The notes beneath the pieces were generated by a model. It ran no database searches and was not told the origin of the DNA. It saw nothing but the letters and a program-made list of their open reading frames with translations. Below, piece by piece: positions 16,057 through 25,093 of a DNA stretch of 64,000 nt. The number at the start of each line of letters is the position of its first letter. Positions within the stretch are counted from its first letter, which is position 1. The stretch covers positions 1,054,001-1,118,000 of the forward strand of contig NZ_CP010310.2 of NCBI RefSeq assembly GCF_000815105.2, written 5' to 3'. The stretch comes from Pandoraea pulmonicola. Lineage in GTDB: Bacteria; Pseudomonadota; Gammaproteobacteria; Burkholderiales; Burkholderiaceae. A program made the translations under genes and the position numbers.

Positions 16057-16908
16057 ATGAAATTCAACGTCTGTATCGTTCGTCCTCCGGGTTATCTCCA
16101 TTCATCGGCATTTACCGAACTGGGCGAGTTGCTCAACCTCGGTTTGCGGGATCTCGGACGCAAATCGACGCTTATCGAGAACGCAATCGATCCCGCTGCA
16201 ACGAATATCGTCATCGGCTGCCATCTGCTCTCGCCGGAAGTGGCGGATTCGCTCCCTGAATCCACGGTTATTGTCAATACAGAACCTCTTGGCAGCGTCG
16301 CCACCGAATGGAAGTCGGCGATTCTCGGTTTTGGCGAGCGATTCGAAATGTGGGACTACAGTGCAAGGAATATCGAGTTCCTGAACGGCATGCCGGGAGG
16401 TTCGCGAGTCAGACTTCTGCGCCTGGGTTATCACCGGACGCTCAATCGCATCTCGCGCAAAATGCCGCGCGACATCGACGTGCTGTTTTACGGCTTCGTG
16501 AACGAGCGACGCAAGCAGGTCATGGACCGGCTCGAAGCGGCGGGTCTCAAGGTGGTATGCGTTACGGGACTGTACGGTGCGAAGCGCGACGACCTCATCG
16601 CCAGGAGCAGGGTCGTACTGAATATGCATTTCTTCGATTCGCACATTTTCGAGATCGTTCGCGTCTTTTACCTGATGACGAATGGGGTGGCGGTGGTATC
16701 CGAAGTCGGGCCGACGACATCCGTCGACGAACGCTATCTTCAGGGAATTGACGCTTCGCCTTACGACGAACTTGTCGACCGGTGCATCGCACTCGTCAAG
16801 GACGATGCGGCGAGACTCGCGCTGGAAAAGAGAGCGCGACAGACAATCGCGAGATTACCGCAGGCCGAGGTCATGGGCGAGCTTCTGCGCCCGGGAACCG
16901 GCGCCTGA
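16057..16908 (+). CDS. GT-B-like glycosyltransferase, CgeB/YkvP-like
   Basis: This 283-residue protein is read from ATG 16057 (MKFNVCIVRPPGYLHSSAF). The upstream frame to 16006 overlaps the flagellin terminator and was not used. The segment DIDVLFYGFVNERRKQVMDRLEAAG, followed by LYGAKRDDLIARSRVVLNMHFF and FEIVRVFYLMTNGVAVVSE, is the pattern of DUF3880/CgeB-like GT-B C-terminal domains that bind sugar nucleotides. It lies between flagellin and motA, so flagellin or a hook protein is a likely acceptor. The sugar cannot be read from sequence. Confidence 0.65.
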   Translation: MKFNVCIVRPPGYLHSSAFTELGELLNLGLRDLGRKSTLIENAIDPAATNIVIGCHLLSPEVADSLPESTVIVNTEPLGSVATEWKSAILGFGERFEMWDYSARNIEFLNGMPGGSRVRLLRLGYHRTLNRISRKMPRDIDVLFYGFVNERRKQVMDRLEAAGLKVVCVTGLYGAKRDDLIARSRVVLNMHFFDSHIFEIVRVFYLMTNGVAVVSEVGPTTSVDERYLQGIDASPYDELVDRCIALVKDDAARLALEKRARQTIARLPQAEVMGELLRPGTGA

Positions 16909-17016
16909 ACCTCGCCGATCGGCGTTTTTCCCCCTCGTATGCCGACTCGCATCGCCGTGCGCGCGCATCAAGGGCATTGGCGTTAACAGGGCATCAGGGA
17001 GGGCATCAAGGTTTCT

Positions 17017-17868
17017 ATGCAACTGACATTGGGTGTATTGCTGGTAATAGGCGGGGTATTCGGTGGTTTCGTCCTGCATGGGGGGTCGTTGCGTCTTATC
17101 TGGCAACCGACTGAAATCATGATCATCGGGAGCGCGGCGGTCGGCGCGCTCGTGATAGGGAATTCGCGTTCGGTGCTGACCGAGATATGGCGTCAGCTCA
17201 AGCAGGTCGTTCGCCACAAGAACCTGGGTGTCGAATTTCAGCGGCAACTGTTGCTGCTGCTCTACGAACTGCTGGAAATGGTGCGCGATGGTGGGCTCAA
17301 GGCCCTGGATCAGCACGTCGAGGATCCTCATGACAGCGATCTCTTTCAGCGCTACCCGGCGATTCTCGACCAGCCGCGTCTCGTTTCGTTCATCGTCGAC
17401 AACTTCCGTTTGATGGCGATGGGCCGTATCACGGCTCATGAGTTGGAGGGTATGCTCGATCAGGAGCTCGAAGCCATCGAGGAGGAGTTGATGCAACCTT
17501 CGCGCTCGTTGGGGAAGCTGGCCGAGGCCATGCCCGGGTTCGGCATTCTCGCGGCGGTGCTGGGCATCGTGACCACGATGGCGAACATCGACGGGGAAGT
17601 CGCGGAAATCGGGATGCAGGTGGCGGCCGCGATGGTGGGAACGTTCATCGGCATCCTGCTGTGCTATGGCGCGCTCGATCCGCTGGCCGGCGCGATGGCG
17701 CATCGCGTGAAGAGCGAGCTCTCGTCGCTCGAGTGCGTGAAAGTCGTGCTTTGTGCGCAGGTCGCGGGCAAGCCGACGCTGCTCGCCGTCGACGCCGGTC
17801 GAAAGTTGATTCAGCTCGAGGTCAAACCCAGCTTTGCCAGGCTCGAATCCTGGATCATGGACATTTAA
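17017..17868 (+). CDS. motA: Flagellar stator protein MotA (LafT type)
   Basis: This 283-residue inner-membrane protein forms the proton channel of the stator with MotB. Four membrane segments are visible: N-terminal TLGVLLVIGGVFGGFVLHGG, a second near 33-50, and two near 170-215 (GFGILAAVLGIVTTMANI and AAMVGTFIGILLCYGAL). A cytoplasmic loop between helices 2 and 3 carries charged residues (RQLLLLLYELLEMVRDGGLK) for FliG contact. motB follows after 23 bases. In Flag-2 loci lafT and lafU end the flagellin operon, and here they sit in the same relation to flagellin. Confidence 0.93.
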   Translation: MQLTLGVLLVIGGVFGGFVLHGGSLRLIWQPTEIMIIGSAAVGALVIGNSRSVLTEIWRQLKQVVRHKNLGVEFQRQLLLLLYELLEMVRDGGLKALDQHVEDPHDSDLFQRYPAILDQPRLVSFIVDNFRLMAMGRITAHELEGMLDQELEAIEEELMQPSRSLGKLAEAMPGFGILAAVLGIVTTMANIDGEVAEIGMQVAAAMVGTFIGILLCYGALDPLAGAMAHRVKSELSSLECVKVVLCAQVAGKPTLLAVDAGRKLIQLEVKPSFARLESWIMDI

Positions 17869-17891
17869 GCCCCCAAGTAAAGAGAGTTGAA

Positions 17892-18818
17892 ATGAGCAAG
17901 GACGGGGGGCACGGTCCGACCATCGTCAAGCGATCGAGCCGACATAAGCACGAGAGGCACGGCGGGGCGTGGAAGATTGCATTCGCCGATTTCACCCTGG
18001 CGCTCATGGCGTTGTTCATGGTCTTGTGGATCGTCAATGCCACGCCGGAGAAAACGCGCCAGAGAGTGGCTGCGAAACTCACGGGACACCCCTTCTTCAA
18101 GGGAGGCGTTGGCATCTTCGAACAACGCAGCGAGAGGCGGAAGATCTCGCTGCTCGATACGATGCCGCAATCGCGAGTCAAGGCGTCCGACGGTCCGGGG
18201 AGGGACGCATCGATCGAATCGCTGGCCGCACGCAAGAGACTTGCGCGGCGTCTCCAGGCCAAGGCGAAGGCGCTGGACATGGTGCGTAACGTGGCCTTGG
18301 CGGTTACCGATGACGGTATACGAATTACCATTCACGATACTGACGACAAGGGCATGTTTGCGCGACGCAGCGACGAACTCAACGAGCCGTTCGTCCAACT
18401 GTTGCGCGGCCTTGCACCCATGCTGGCGATGGTGCCCAATAAGCTCGTCGTCGTCGGGCACACGGACGCCACCCGATATGCGGGTGAATCGGCATTCGCC
18501 AACAACTGGAGCCTGTCCAGTCGAAGGGCGTTGCGGGCGCGGCAGGTGATGCTCGATGGCGGGTTGAACGAATCGCAGCTGTTTCAAGTGTCCGGCATGG
18601 GCGACAGTACGCCGGCAGTCCCGGACAATCCCGAGCATGGGAGCAATCGCCGCGTCGAACTCCTGCTGCTGACGAAGGAGGCGGAGACAACGTGGCGTCG
18701 CATGTTCCGTAGTCACGGATTCGGCGCGGAACGTAGCCCGGACGGGGCGGGCGTTCGAGTGACGGCGGCTCAAGCCGATCATGAGTCCCCGCAGTCATCA
18801 GACACCTCGGCAAATTGA
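17892..18818 (+). CDS. motB: Flagellar stator protein MotB (LafU type)
   Basis: This 308-residue protein anchors the stator to peptidoglycan. The ATG at 17892 was chosen over upstream extensions because it follows AGAGAG and gives the family N-terminus. A basic cytoplasmic start is followed by one membrane helix, IAFADFTLALMALFMVLWIVN, in which Asp33 is the essential proton-binding residue. The C-terminal OmpA-like domain (about 150-270) has VVVGHTDATRY, LSSRRALRARQVML and SNRRVELLLL for peptidoglycan binding. The asparagine and aspartate pattern is that of proton-driven stators. Confidence 0.93.
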   Translation: MSKDGGHGPTIVKRSSRHKHERHGGAWKIAFADFTLALMALFMVLWIVNATPEKTRQRVAAKLTGHPFFKGGVGIFEQRSERRKISLLDTMPQSRVKASDGPGRDASIESLAARKRLARRLQAKAKALDMVRNVALAVTDDGIRITIHDTDDKGMFARRSDELNEPFVQLLRGLAPMLAMVPNKLVVVGHTDATRYAGESAFANNWSLSSRRALRARQVMLDGGLNESQLFQVSGMGDSTPAVPDNPEHGSNRRVELLLLTKEAETTWRRMFRSHGFGAERSPDGAGVRVTAAQADHESPQSSDTSAN

Positions 18819-18865
18819 CCGTGAAGGTCAACCGCACGTAGAGCGTTTTTAATAGAGTGCTGCCG

Positions 18866-18898
18866 CCGACAGTGCTGGAATCCGCATTGTCGGTTTTT
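18866..18898 (+). terminator. Intrinsic terminator after motB
   Basis: A stem of CCGACA with TGTCGG, extended by GC pairs inside, is followed by TTTTTCTATTTTT. It closes the flagellin-motAB block. Confidence 0.75.
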
Positions 18899-19260
18899 CT
18901 ATTTTTGACGAAGATGGGTCGCCAATTCGGCTTACGTCAACTTTGCGCAATGCTCAGCCTCGGATCCGTTGGTTCGCCCGTTGGTCGTGCAGCGGCCATT
19001 GGAAGGTTGCGAGCGCTCTATTGCGGGCTCACCTAGGCTTCGTGAGACTCCGCTCATCGCCCGGTATTTGGATTGGTAACCATTCTTTCTCTAGGCCGCC
19101 CCGGGCGATCTTGAGTCAGATCGACCTCACCGGGCCTTCTAGGTTTGACGCTGGAGCCCAGCGAGCGCTGGCAGTGGCTTTGTTCGCTTAACCAATTCCC
19201 CCATCTGAGCCCTTTCTTCCGTATCGCGTGGTGGGCGGTGCTGGCCCGGCTTTAAAACCG
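18899..19260. other. Gene-free stretch upstream of the tip adhesin
   Basis: No gene could be supported on either strand. The frame at 18943-19191 has no SD sequence and no recognisable family. The stretch may be debris from the rearrangement that separated the adhesin gene from its operon. Confidence 0.35.
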
Positions 19261-19308
19261 GAATATTCCGACATACACACGGCCCTGAAGACGAAATAAT
19301 TCAGCCTG
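19261..19308 (+). repeat. Dispersed intergenic motif, copy D
   Basis: GAATATTCCGACATACACAC at 19261-19280 is followed 34 bases from the start by AATAATTCAGCCTG. Both boxes match copy A at 1383. This copy ends about 42 bases before the start codon of the tip adhesin, the right place for a regulator site. Confidence 0.55.
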
Positions 19309-19349
19309 CTGGGCTCTCGGCCCTTTTCACTATATGGCCGGAGGTCAAC

Positions 19350-20489
19350 ATGAGAATTCTTCGTGCATTCGTCTTAATGCCGCTGCTATCAGCGGTACTG
19401 GTTTCCCTCGCCCTCATCCTATCCACAGGGGAGGTGCTGGCTGAGGATATCGCTCCGGTCGACATAAACGAGGATCGCGAAGTACCGGCGTTCGACCTGT
19501 CGCAAGGCCATCCTGATTTCATCTTGTGGGATAACAGATTGATCGCCTCAGGAGAGAACAATCCTGCTTTGGACCCGCCGAAGGATTGGACCAACGGGAC
19601 GTTCCTATGCCATTCCGACACAGATGCCAGTGTTGGAGCTTGTCCAACGGTAGATCAGAGGAACCTAACTAGTAGGAAGCCATATACGGAAGTTCGACTG
19701 AGGTTCGTTGAACGTCGCTCCAGAGCGGTTCACGTCGTCACATTCGTGGGATATAAGGGTTTGCCCGGCTATATTGAGCAGCAAGCTCTCGACGAGGAGG
19801 CTGGGTGCGAGGAGAAAAAATTGACGCTTCTTGCGAGGATCCCGGCGACCGAATTCAAACGTTTCCCTTCCGGAGGGATATGGGATGCACATTGGAAGCT
19901 TAGGTTGCATCGCCGTGACAGAGGCGACGTTTCTGAGGTGAACCTTAAGATCAAGCTCACCATTACCGACACGAAGAACGTCCAAATCTTCCTGCCGGAG
20001 CACAACACGACGACACCGACGGTAGACCTCGGCTTAACCGGTCAGGTCAGCCGTGACGGCCGCACAACCGGCCGTCGGAATATCGACATGTGCCTGTACG
20101 ACGGTTTCGGCTCGCATAGTTCGTGGTTCGATGTCAGGGTCGAAGACCAGGGGGCTATTGGCGCGGACCCGCCGCGCGATACGGATGTGTTTTCCGTCAT
20201 TCATGATGGTATGTTTGGCCAGAAACCACATTGGCGGATCGATTACCACGTGAGCTACTCCCATAACGGGGAGCGCAGGAGACTCAACAATGGCGAGACG
20301 GTTCGCCTCCAAGGTGGGAGCAATACCGAAGCCAGGTCTGTGTATCTGCCGAACATTCCGGTTCCCGTCGTGTGCAAGCCGATGCCATTGACGCTGGAGA
20401 CGCCGGAATTCAACGCCAAAGAGAAACGTGCGGGCAGCTACATGGGGAAGCTCAGAATAATCTTCTCCCCGTCGGCGCAGAGTCTATAG
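19350..20489 (+). CDS. Tip adhesin / pilus initiator of CFA/I type (CfaE/CooD/CblD family)
   Basis: This 379-residue exported protein starts at an ATG behind GGAGG, with a signal peptide cleaved near residue 31. Many segments match CfaE: TFLCHSDTDASVGACPT, VERRSRAVHVVTFVGYKG, FPSGGIWDAHWKLRLHRRD, VQIFLPE, RRNIDMCLYDGF, and the pilin-domain end GSYMGKLRIIFSPSAQSL. Such proteins sit at the fimbrial tip, bind host receptors and start assembly. Arg188-Arg189 fall where CfaE has the receptor-pocket Arg181-Arg182. The gene is 9 kb from the usher (7667-10348), instead of next to it. Confidence 0.9.
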   Translation: MRILRAFVLMPLLSAVLVSLALILSTGEVLAEDIAPVDINEDREVPAFDLSQGHPDFILWDNRLIASGENNPALDPPKDWTNGTFLCHSDTDASVGACPTVDQRNLTSRKPYTEVRLRFVERRSRAVHVVTFVGYKGLPGYIEQQALDEEAGCEEKKLTLLARIPATEFKRFPSGGIWDAHWKLRLHRRDRGDVSEVNLKIKLTITDTKNVQIFLPEHNTTTPTVDLGLTGQVSRDGRTTGRRNIDMCLYDGFGSHSSWFDVRVEDQGAIGADPPRDTDVFSVIHDGMFGQKPHWRIDYHVSYSHNGERRRLNNGETVRLQGGSNTEARSVYLPNIPVPVVCKPMPLTLETPEFNAKEKRAGSYMGKLRIIFSPSAQSL

Positions 20490-20794
20490 CGATGCGGCGG
20501 TTCTACGCGCCTATACACACGACATGGATTGCCGTTCCGAGGTGACTCACGCATCGCGTCCAGACATATGAAGCACCTCCTTTGCCCTTGGCAAGATGAG
20601 AAACCTGCGTCTATAAGCTAGCAGCACCGTCGAGCGCGGGGCGCATGTCGATCCGGCCTTCCCAGATCGAGCGCCTCCCGCATCTCAGATGCATCCGTGT
20701 GCCGGGCGGATCTTCCCGCCAGAGATTCGACCATGCCCGAGCGGTGTCGATTCCTGCGCCGACATGCCTTTATCGCGATGAGCACCTCCACTCG
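20490..20794. other. Intergenic region between adhesin and flhA
   Basis: The 3' ends of two convergent units meet here. No gene is supported on either strand and no strong plus-strand terminator was found for the adhesin gene. A TATACACACGACATG string near 20512 weakly resembles the dispersed motif. Confidence 0.35.
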
Positions 20795-20822
20795 CGGTAT
20801 CGGCTGACCCGTGCCGATACCG
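20795..20822 (-). terminator. Hairpin at the end of the flhA operon
   Basis: A perfect 10-bp stem, CGGTATCGGC with GCCGATACCG, encloses an 8-base loop directly after the flhA stop codon on the minus strand. No clear T-run follows. Confidence 0.6.
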
Positions 20823-20823
20823 C

Positions 20824-22914
20824 TCAACCCAGCGTCCCCATTACGTCGAGCGTGTGATGCTCGGGAATCTCGTTGTAGGAAAGCACGTGCAGCGCGGGAG
20901 AAAACACTCGTGCATAGCGCGCGAGCAGCGGGCGCAGTTGCGGCGGCACCAGCAAAACCGGCGTCGAACCGCGTATCTTCATCTGCTCGGCGATGGCCGG
21001 CATGTTCGATTGCAGTTGTGTGAGCAGGTTCGGGGCGATGGCGAAGTTGTCCAGCGAGAACTTCCCCGTTTGCTGAGCCTGGCTCAGCGAAGCGAGCAAC
21101 ATACCCTCCAGTTCGCCCGCCACATTGAACACCGGGATCTCCCTCCTGGTACCGACGATCTTCCCGACAATCTCACGACGCAATGTGCATCGCACCTCGG
21201 CGGCGAGCAGAATCGGATCCTGGGTCGCCTCGGCATTCTCGAGCAACGTGGTGGCGACGGGCACAATGTTCTTGATCGAGACACCGTCGCCCAGCAGCGT
21301 ACGGAAGACCTTGCGAAGTTGATTGTGCGTCATCACCTTTTCAAGCGCTTCGAGCAGCTTGGGAGCGAACTGCCCCAGGCGCTGCAGAACGGCGGCGACA
21401 TCGTCGTGGGAAAACAGCTCTGCCAGGTGCTCGCGCAGTAGCTTGTCCAGATGCGTTGCCAATACGGATGCCCCGTCCACCACCTGATACCCCATGCCGA
21501 GCGCATTCGCCTTGTCCTCGGGACGGATCCAGGTGACTCGCATCCCGTAGGCGGGCTCCACGGCGGGAATACCGTCGAGGTCGCCGTACGTCGTCGGCGA
21601 CGGGATCGCCATCAACATGTCGCTGTGCAACTCGCCCCGGGAAATCTCCACGCCATGCAGGCAGATCGCGTACTGCGACGGTTCGAGTCCCAGATCGTCG
21701 CGCACGGAAACCTCGGGGATCAGGAACCCCATTGTGTCGCTCAGCGTGCGGCGAATGCCGTCCACCCGACGTGTGAGCGGAGCGCCCTTGTCCTTGTCGA
21801 TCAACGACACAAGGCGATAGCCGAGTTTGACGCCGACGACTTCCGTACGGGAAATGCTGTCCCAGTCCAGCGCGCTTACCGTGGCATCCCGGAGCGCGGA
21901 TTCCACGGCTTGCATGTCGGCGTCGTCCTGCTCGGCCGGAACGTACCGACTGACACGCCAGCCGACATAAGCGAGCAAGGCGGCGAACGCCGCGAAGCTG
22001 ACCCATGGCATGCCCGGGATGATCGCCAGTATCAGCATGACCGCCGAGCCGCTGTAGAGCACGTTCGGCGAGGCGAGCATCTGCCGGCCGACCTGCTTCT
22101 CGAAGTCGCCCGTGTCGCTCACCCGCGTGACGATGATGGCGGCCGCCGCGGCGAGCAGGAGCGATGGAATCTGCGCAACGAGGCCATCACCGATGGTCAG
22201 CAAGCCGTACTGGCGCAGGGCGTCGCCGAAGCTCAGGCCGTGCATCACCATGCCGATGGCCAGACCGCCGAGCAGGTTGATGACCAGCACCAGGATGCCG
22301 GCGACGGCATCGCCTCTGACGAACTTCGACGCGCCGTCCATCGCGCCGTAGAAGTCCGCTTCGGTGGTTACGTCGCGCCGGCGGGTCTGCGCCTGCTCCT
22401 GGTTGATGAGCCCGGAATTGAGATCGGCGTCGATGGCCATCTGCTTGCCCGGCAATGCATCGAGCGTAAAGCGTGCCGACACTTCCGAGATGCGCTCGGC
22501 GCCCTTGGTAACCACGACGAAGTTGATGATCATCAGAATGATGAACACCACGACGCCGACGACGAAGTTCCCTCCGATGACCACTTTGCCGAATGCTTCG
22601 ATGACGTGACCGGCGGCGTTGGTGCCCTCGTGACCCTTGAGAAGCACGACGCGCGTGGACGCCACGTTAAGCGTGAGTCGCATGAGTGTGGAGGCCAGGA
22701 TGACGGTCGGGAACACCGAGAAGTCGAGCGGTCGCTTGACCGATACGCTCACCAGGACGACCACGATCGCCATGACGATGTTGAACGTGAACAGCACGTC
22801 GAGCACCACCGGCGGCAACGGCAGGATCACCATCGACAGAATGGCGAGCAGCAGCACAGGCGTGGCGAGGCGGGTCTGCCGCAGATCGGCGAGAAGGCGA
22901 GACATTGAATTCAT
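20824..22914 (-). CDS. flhA: Flagellar export-gate protein FlhA (LfhA type)
   Basis: This 696-residue inner-membrane protein forms the nonameric export gate of the flagellar type III apparatus. The N-terminal half has about eight membrane helices with the conserved cytoplasmic FHIPEP-like region (ISEVSARFTLDALPGKQMAIDADLNSG). The C-terminal half (from about 330) is the cytoplasmic ring that binds chaperone-substrate complexes. ATG codons at 22914 and 22905 are both possible. It is the last gene of the leftward operon fliM-fliN-fliP-fliQ-fliR-flhB-flhA. Confidence 0.95.
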   Translation of the reverse strand: MNSMSRLLADLRQTRLATPVLLLAILSMVILPLPPVVLDVLFTFNIVMAIVVVLVSVSVKRPLDFSVFPTVILASTLMRLTLNVASTRVVLLKGHEGTNAAGHVIEAFGKVVIGGNFVVGVVVFIILMIINFVVVTKGAERISEVSARFTLDALPGKQMAIDADLNSGLINQEQAQTRRRDVTTEADFYGAMDGASKFVRGDAVAGILVLVINLLGGLAIGMVMHGLSFGDALRQYGLLTIGDGLVAQIPSLLLAAAAAIIVTRVSDTGDFEKQVGRQMLASPNVLYSGSAVMLILAIIPGMPWVSFAAFAALLAYVGWRVSRYVPAEQDDADMQAVESALRDATVSALDWDSISRTEVVGVKLGYRLVSLIDKDKGAPLTRRVDGIRRTLSDTMGFLIPEVSVRDDLGLEPSQYAICLHGVEISRGELHSDMLMAIPSPTTYGDLDGIPAVEPAYGMRVTWIRPEDKANALGMGYQVVDGASVLATHLDKLLREHLAELFSHDDVAAVLQRLGQFAPKLLEALEKVMTHNQLRKVFRTLLGDGVSIKNIVPVATTLLENAEATQDPILLAAEVRCTLRREIVGKIVGTRREIPVFNVAGELEGMLLASLSQAQQTGKFSLDNFAIAPNLLTQLQSNMPAIAEQMKIRGSTPVLLVPPQLRPLLARYARVFSPALHVLSYNEIPEHHTLDVMGTLG

Positions 22915-22920
22915 GACGGG

Positions 22921-24048
22921 TTAGCGATTGACGAGTGTTTCCGGAACGTCGATATGGGACGGCCTGTCGGGGCGCAGGCCCCGCTGACCTTGCCGGAAAG
23001 CGTGCAGCTGCATGACATAGTTGAGCACTTGCGCCACGGCGCGATACAGTGCCGCGGGAATCTGCTGGTTGACCTGGCTGGTGTTGTAGATCGCACGGGC
23101 TAACGGCGGCAGCGTGAGAACCTCGACGTTGTGCTCGCGCGCCAGTCGTCGAATGACCATGGCCATGTCGTCCACGCCTTTCGCAACGACAAACGGCGCT
23201 TCGGCCCGCGACGCGTCATATTTGAGCGCCACTGCGTAATGTGTCGGGTTGACGATCACCACGTCGGCGCCGGGAACCGAATTGAGCAGCCCACGGTGTG
23301 CGGCCTGACGCTGGAGCTGGCGCAACCGGCTCTTCACTTCGGGGCTGCCTTCGTTGTTCTTGTGCTCGTCCTTGACCTCTTTTTTCGACATGCGCTGATC
23401 GCGCAGGAACATGAGTTTCTGAAACGGGGCGTCAAGGAAAGCGAAAACGACCAGCACGGCGGCCATGACCAGCGACGCATCGAAGGTCAGCGACGTGCCG
23501 CCACGAATCGCCTCCGCCAGTGTCTTGCTCTGCAGATGCAGGAAGTCCCGAATGGACTGGTTCATGACAAACCAGAGCGTCGCGATCAGCGTTGCCACCT
23601 TGAGTACGGAGATACCGAACGTCCCGTAGTGCTTGAGCGACATCAGGCGCTTGAGATTCTGAATCGGGTTGAATCTGCTCGACTTGGGCATGAAGCCTTC
23701 CTTCGAGAACACCCAGCCGCCCGGATAGAGCGAGCCCAGCACAATGCACGCGGGAATGGCGAACAGGGGCAGCAGTATCGCGATGAGCATGCGCATGGCC
23801 GCGCCGACGGCGATGTGCCAGGCGTCGTCGAGCCTGCCGTGGCCGCTCAGGTCGGCGAACGCGACGGCGAAGAGCGCGCGGAAATCGTCGAGCCAACCCG
23901 GGGCGAGCATGATCATCAACTGAAGGGAGGCCAGAAGTCCGACGGCCGCGGCAAGATCGCGCGAGCGGGGCACCTGCCCCTTCCCGCGCGCCTTGCTCAG
24001 CTTCTGCCCGGACGGTTTTTCGGTCTTGTCGCCGGATTCACCTGACAC
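22921..24048 (-). CDS. flhB: Flagellar export switch protein FlhB
   Basis: This 375-residue protein has four membrane helices and a cytoplasmic domain with the self-cleavage motif Asn-Pro-Thr-His in VIVNPTHYAVALKYD. Cleavage there switches export from rod-hook to filament substrates. The start GEKTEKPSGQKLSKARGKGQ region is typical. It overlaps fliR by 11 bases and ends six bases before flhA. A non-flagellar paralogue (sctU, 61505-62605) lies at the other end of the window. Confidence 0.95.
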   Translation of the reverse strand: MSGESGDKTEKPSGQKLSKARGKGQVPRSRDLAAAVGLLASLQLMIMLAPGWLDDFRALFAVAFADLSGHGRLDDAWHIAVGAAMRMLIAILLPLFAIPACIVLGSLYPGGWVFSKEGFMPKSSRFNPIQNLKRLMSLKHYGTFGISVLKVATLIATLWFVMNQSIRDFLHLQSKTLAEAIRGGTSLTFDASLVMAAVLVVFAFLDAPFQKLMFLRDQRMSKKEVKDEHKNNEGSPEVKSRLRQLQRQAAHRGLLNSVPGADVVIVNPTHYAVALKYDASRAEAPFVVAKGVDDMAMVIRRLAREHNVEVLTLPPLARAIYNTSQVNQQIPAALYRAVAQVLNYVMQLHAFRQGQRGLRPDRPSHIDVPETLVNR

Positions 24049-24817
24049 CAGTGGCTCCCAGATGCTGCTCCAGCAATCCCAGCACGTGCTCCGACATCTT
24101 TACGTAATGACTGGGCATCACACTGATCAGATAGACCAGCATGAGCATGCCGAAGATGATGGTGACCGCGAAACCGAGCGAGAAGATGTTGATGGTGGGC
24201 ACGGCCCGCGACGTGAAGCCGTTGCCGATCTGAATGACCAACGACGAGAAGATGATCGGGATCGCGAGCAGCATGGCGGCGGATAGCAGCCACCCGACCT
24301 GATACGCGAGCGGGCGCAGCGACATGAGATCTATCGGATGTCCGACCGGCCATACGCGAAAGCTCGTGTAGAGAATCTGTGTCACGACGAGATGCCCGTC
24401 GATCGCGAAGAAGAGCAGAATGCACAGTAGGTACAGCACGCCGGAAATCACGTCCGACGAGCTGCCATTGAGCGGATCGTTCATGACTGCCATCGCGAGT
24501 CCCATCTGCGATGAAAAGAGATAGCCCAGCACCATGAACGCGGCCAGCACCAGGTGCAGCGTCGCTCCGAACAGCAGGCCGATGAGGATCTGCTGCGCGG
24601 CCAGCACGGCGCCCGAGAGCGAGACGGGATCGATGTCCGTCGACGGAGAGACCGGCAGTGCGATGCCGGAGAGCAACACGGAGAGCGCGACGCGCACGCG
24701 TGCCGGCACCACCGCTTCCCCCAGGATCGGCGCGGCGCTCAGGGCGGCGAGAATCCGGCAAAAGGGCCACCACAGCCGCGCCAGCATGTCGGGCGCGGCG
24801 AGCATGAAAGCCTCCAT
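24038..24817 (-). CDS. fliR: Flagellar export protein FliR
   Basis: This 259-residue polytopic protein is part of the FliPQR export core and contacts FlhB. About six membrane segments can be seen, for example VRVALSVLLSGIALPVS, LIGLLFGATLHLVLAAFMVLGYL and VTIIFGMLMLVYLISVM. The motif LGYLFSSQMGLAMAVMNDPLNGSS is typical of FliR. It overlaps flhB and lies four bases after fliQ. Confidence 0.93.
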   Translation of the reverse strand: MEAFMLAAPDMLARLWWPFCRILAALSAAPILGEAVVPARVRVALSVLLSGIALPVSPSTDIDPVSLSGAVLAAQQILIGLLFGATLHLVLAAFMVLGYLFSSQMGLAMAVMNDPLNGSSSDVISGVLYLLCILLFFAIDGHLVVTQILYTSFRVWPVGHPIDLMSLRPLAYQVGWLLSAAMLLAIPIIFSSLVIQIGNGFTSRAVPTINIFSLGFAVTIIFGMLMLVYLISVMPSHYVKMSEHVLGLLEQHLGATGVR

Positions 24818-24820
24818 TGC

Positions 24821-25093
24821 CTATCCCACCAACAGAGCGGCCCGCTCGAAGACGCTGACGCAATAATCCATCAGATACTGCGTACCCCAATGTCCGCCGA
24901 TCATGAGCACGACGAGCGTGGTCAGCAGGCGCGGCAGAAAGCTGAGCGTTTGTTCGTTGATCGAAGTCGCGGCCTGGAACAGACTGACGAGCAAGCCCAC
25001 GACGAGGCTCGGCATGACCACGCCGGCAATGAGCACCGTGGCGATCCGCAGGGCCTGCCCGACGATTTCTACGGCGATATCCGCGGTCAGCAT
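24821..25093 (-). CDS. fliQ: Flagellar export protein FliQ
   Basis: This 90-residue protein has two membrane helices (IVGQALRIATVLIAGVVMPSLVVGLLVSLFQAAT and LTTLVVLMIGGHW parts) joined by TSINEQTLSFLP. The ATG at 25093 overlaps the fliP stop as ATGA; the longer frame to 25141 is out of keeping with family length. It wraps the FliP-FliR channel. Confidence 0.93.
   Translation of the reverse strand: MLTADIAVEIVGQALRIATVLIAGVVMPSLVVGLLVSLFQAATSINEQTLSFLPRLLTTLVVLMIGGHWGTQYLMDYCVSVFERAALLVG

Noticed and set aside
18943..19191. 82-codon plus-strand frame before the adhesin
   Set aside because: No start signal and no recognisable protein; it is probably rearrangement debris.
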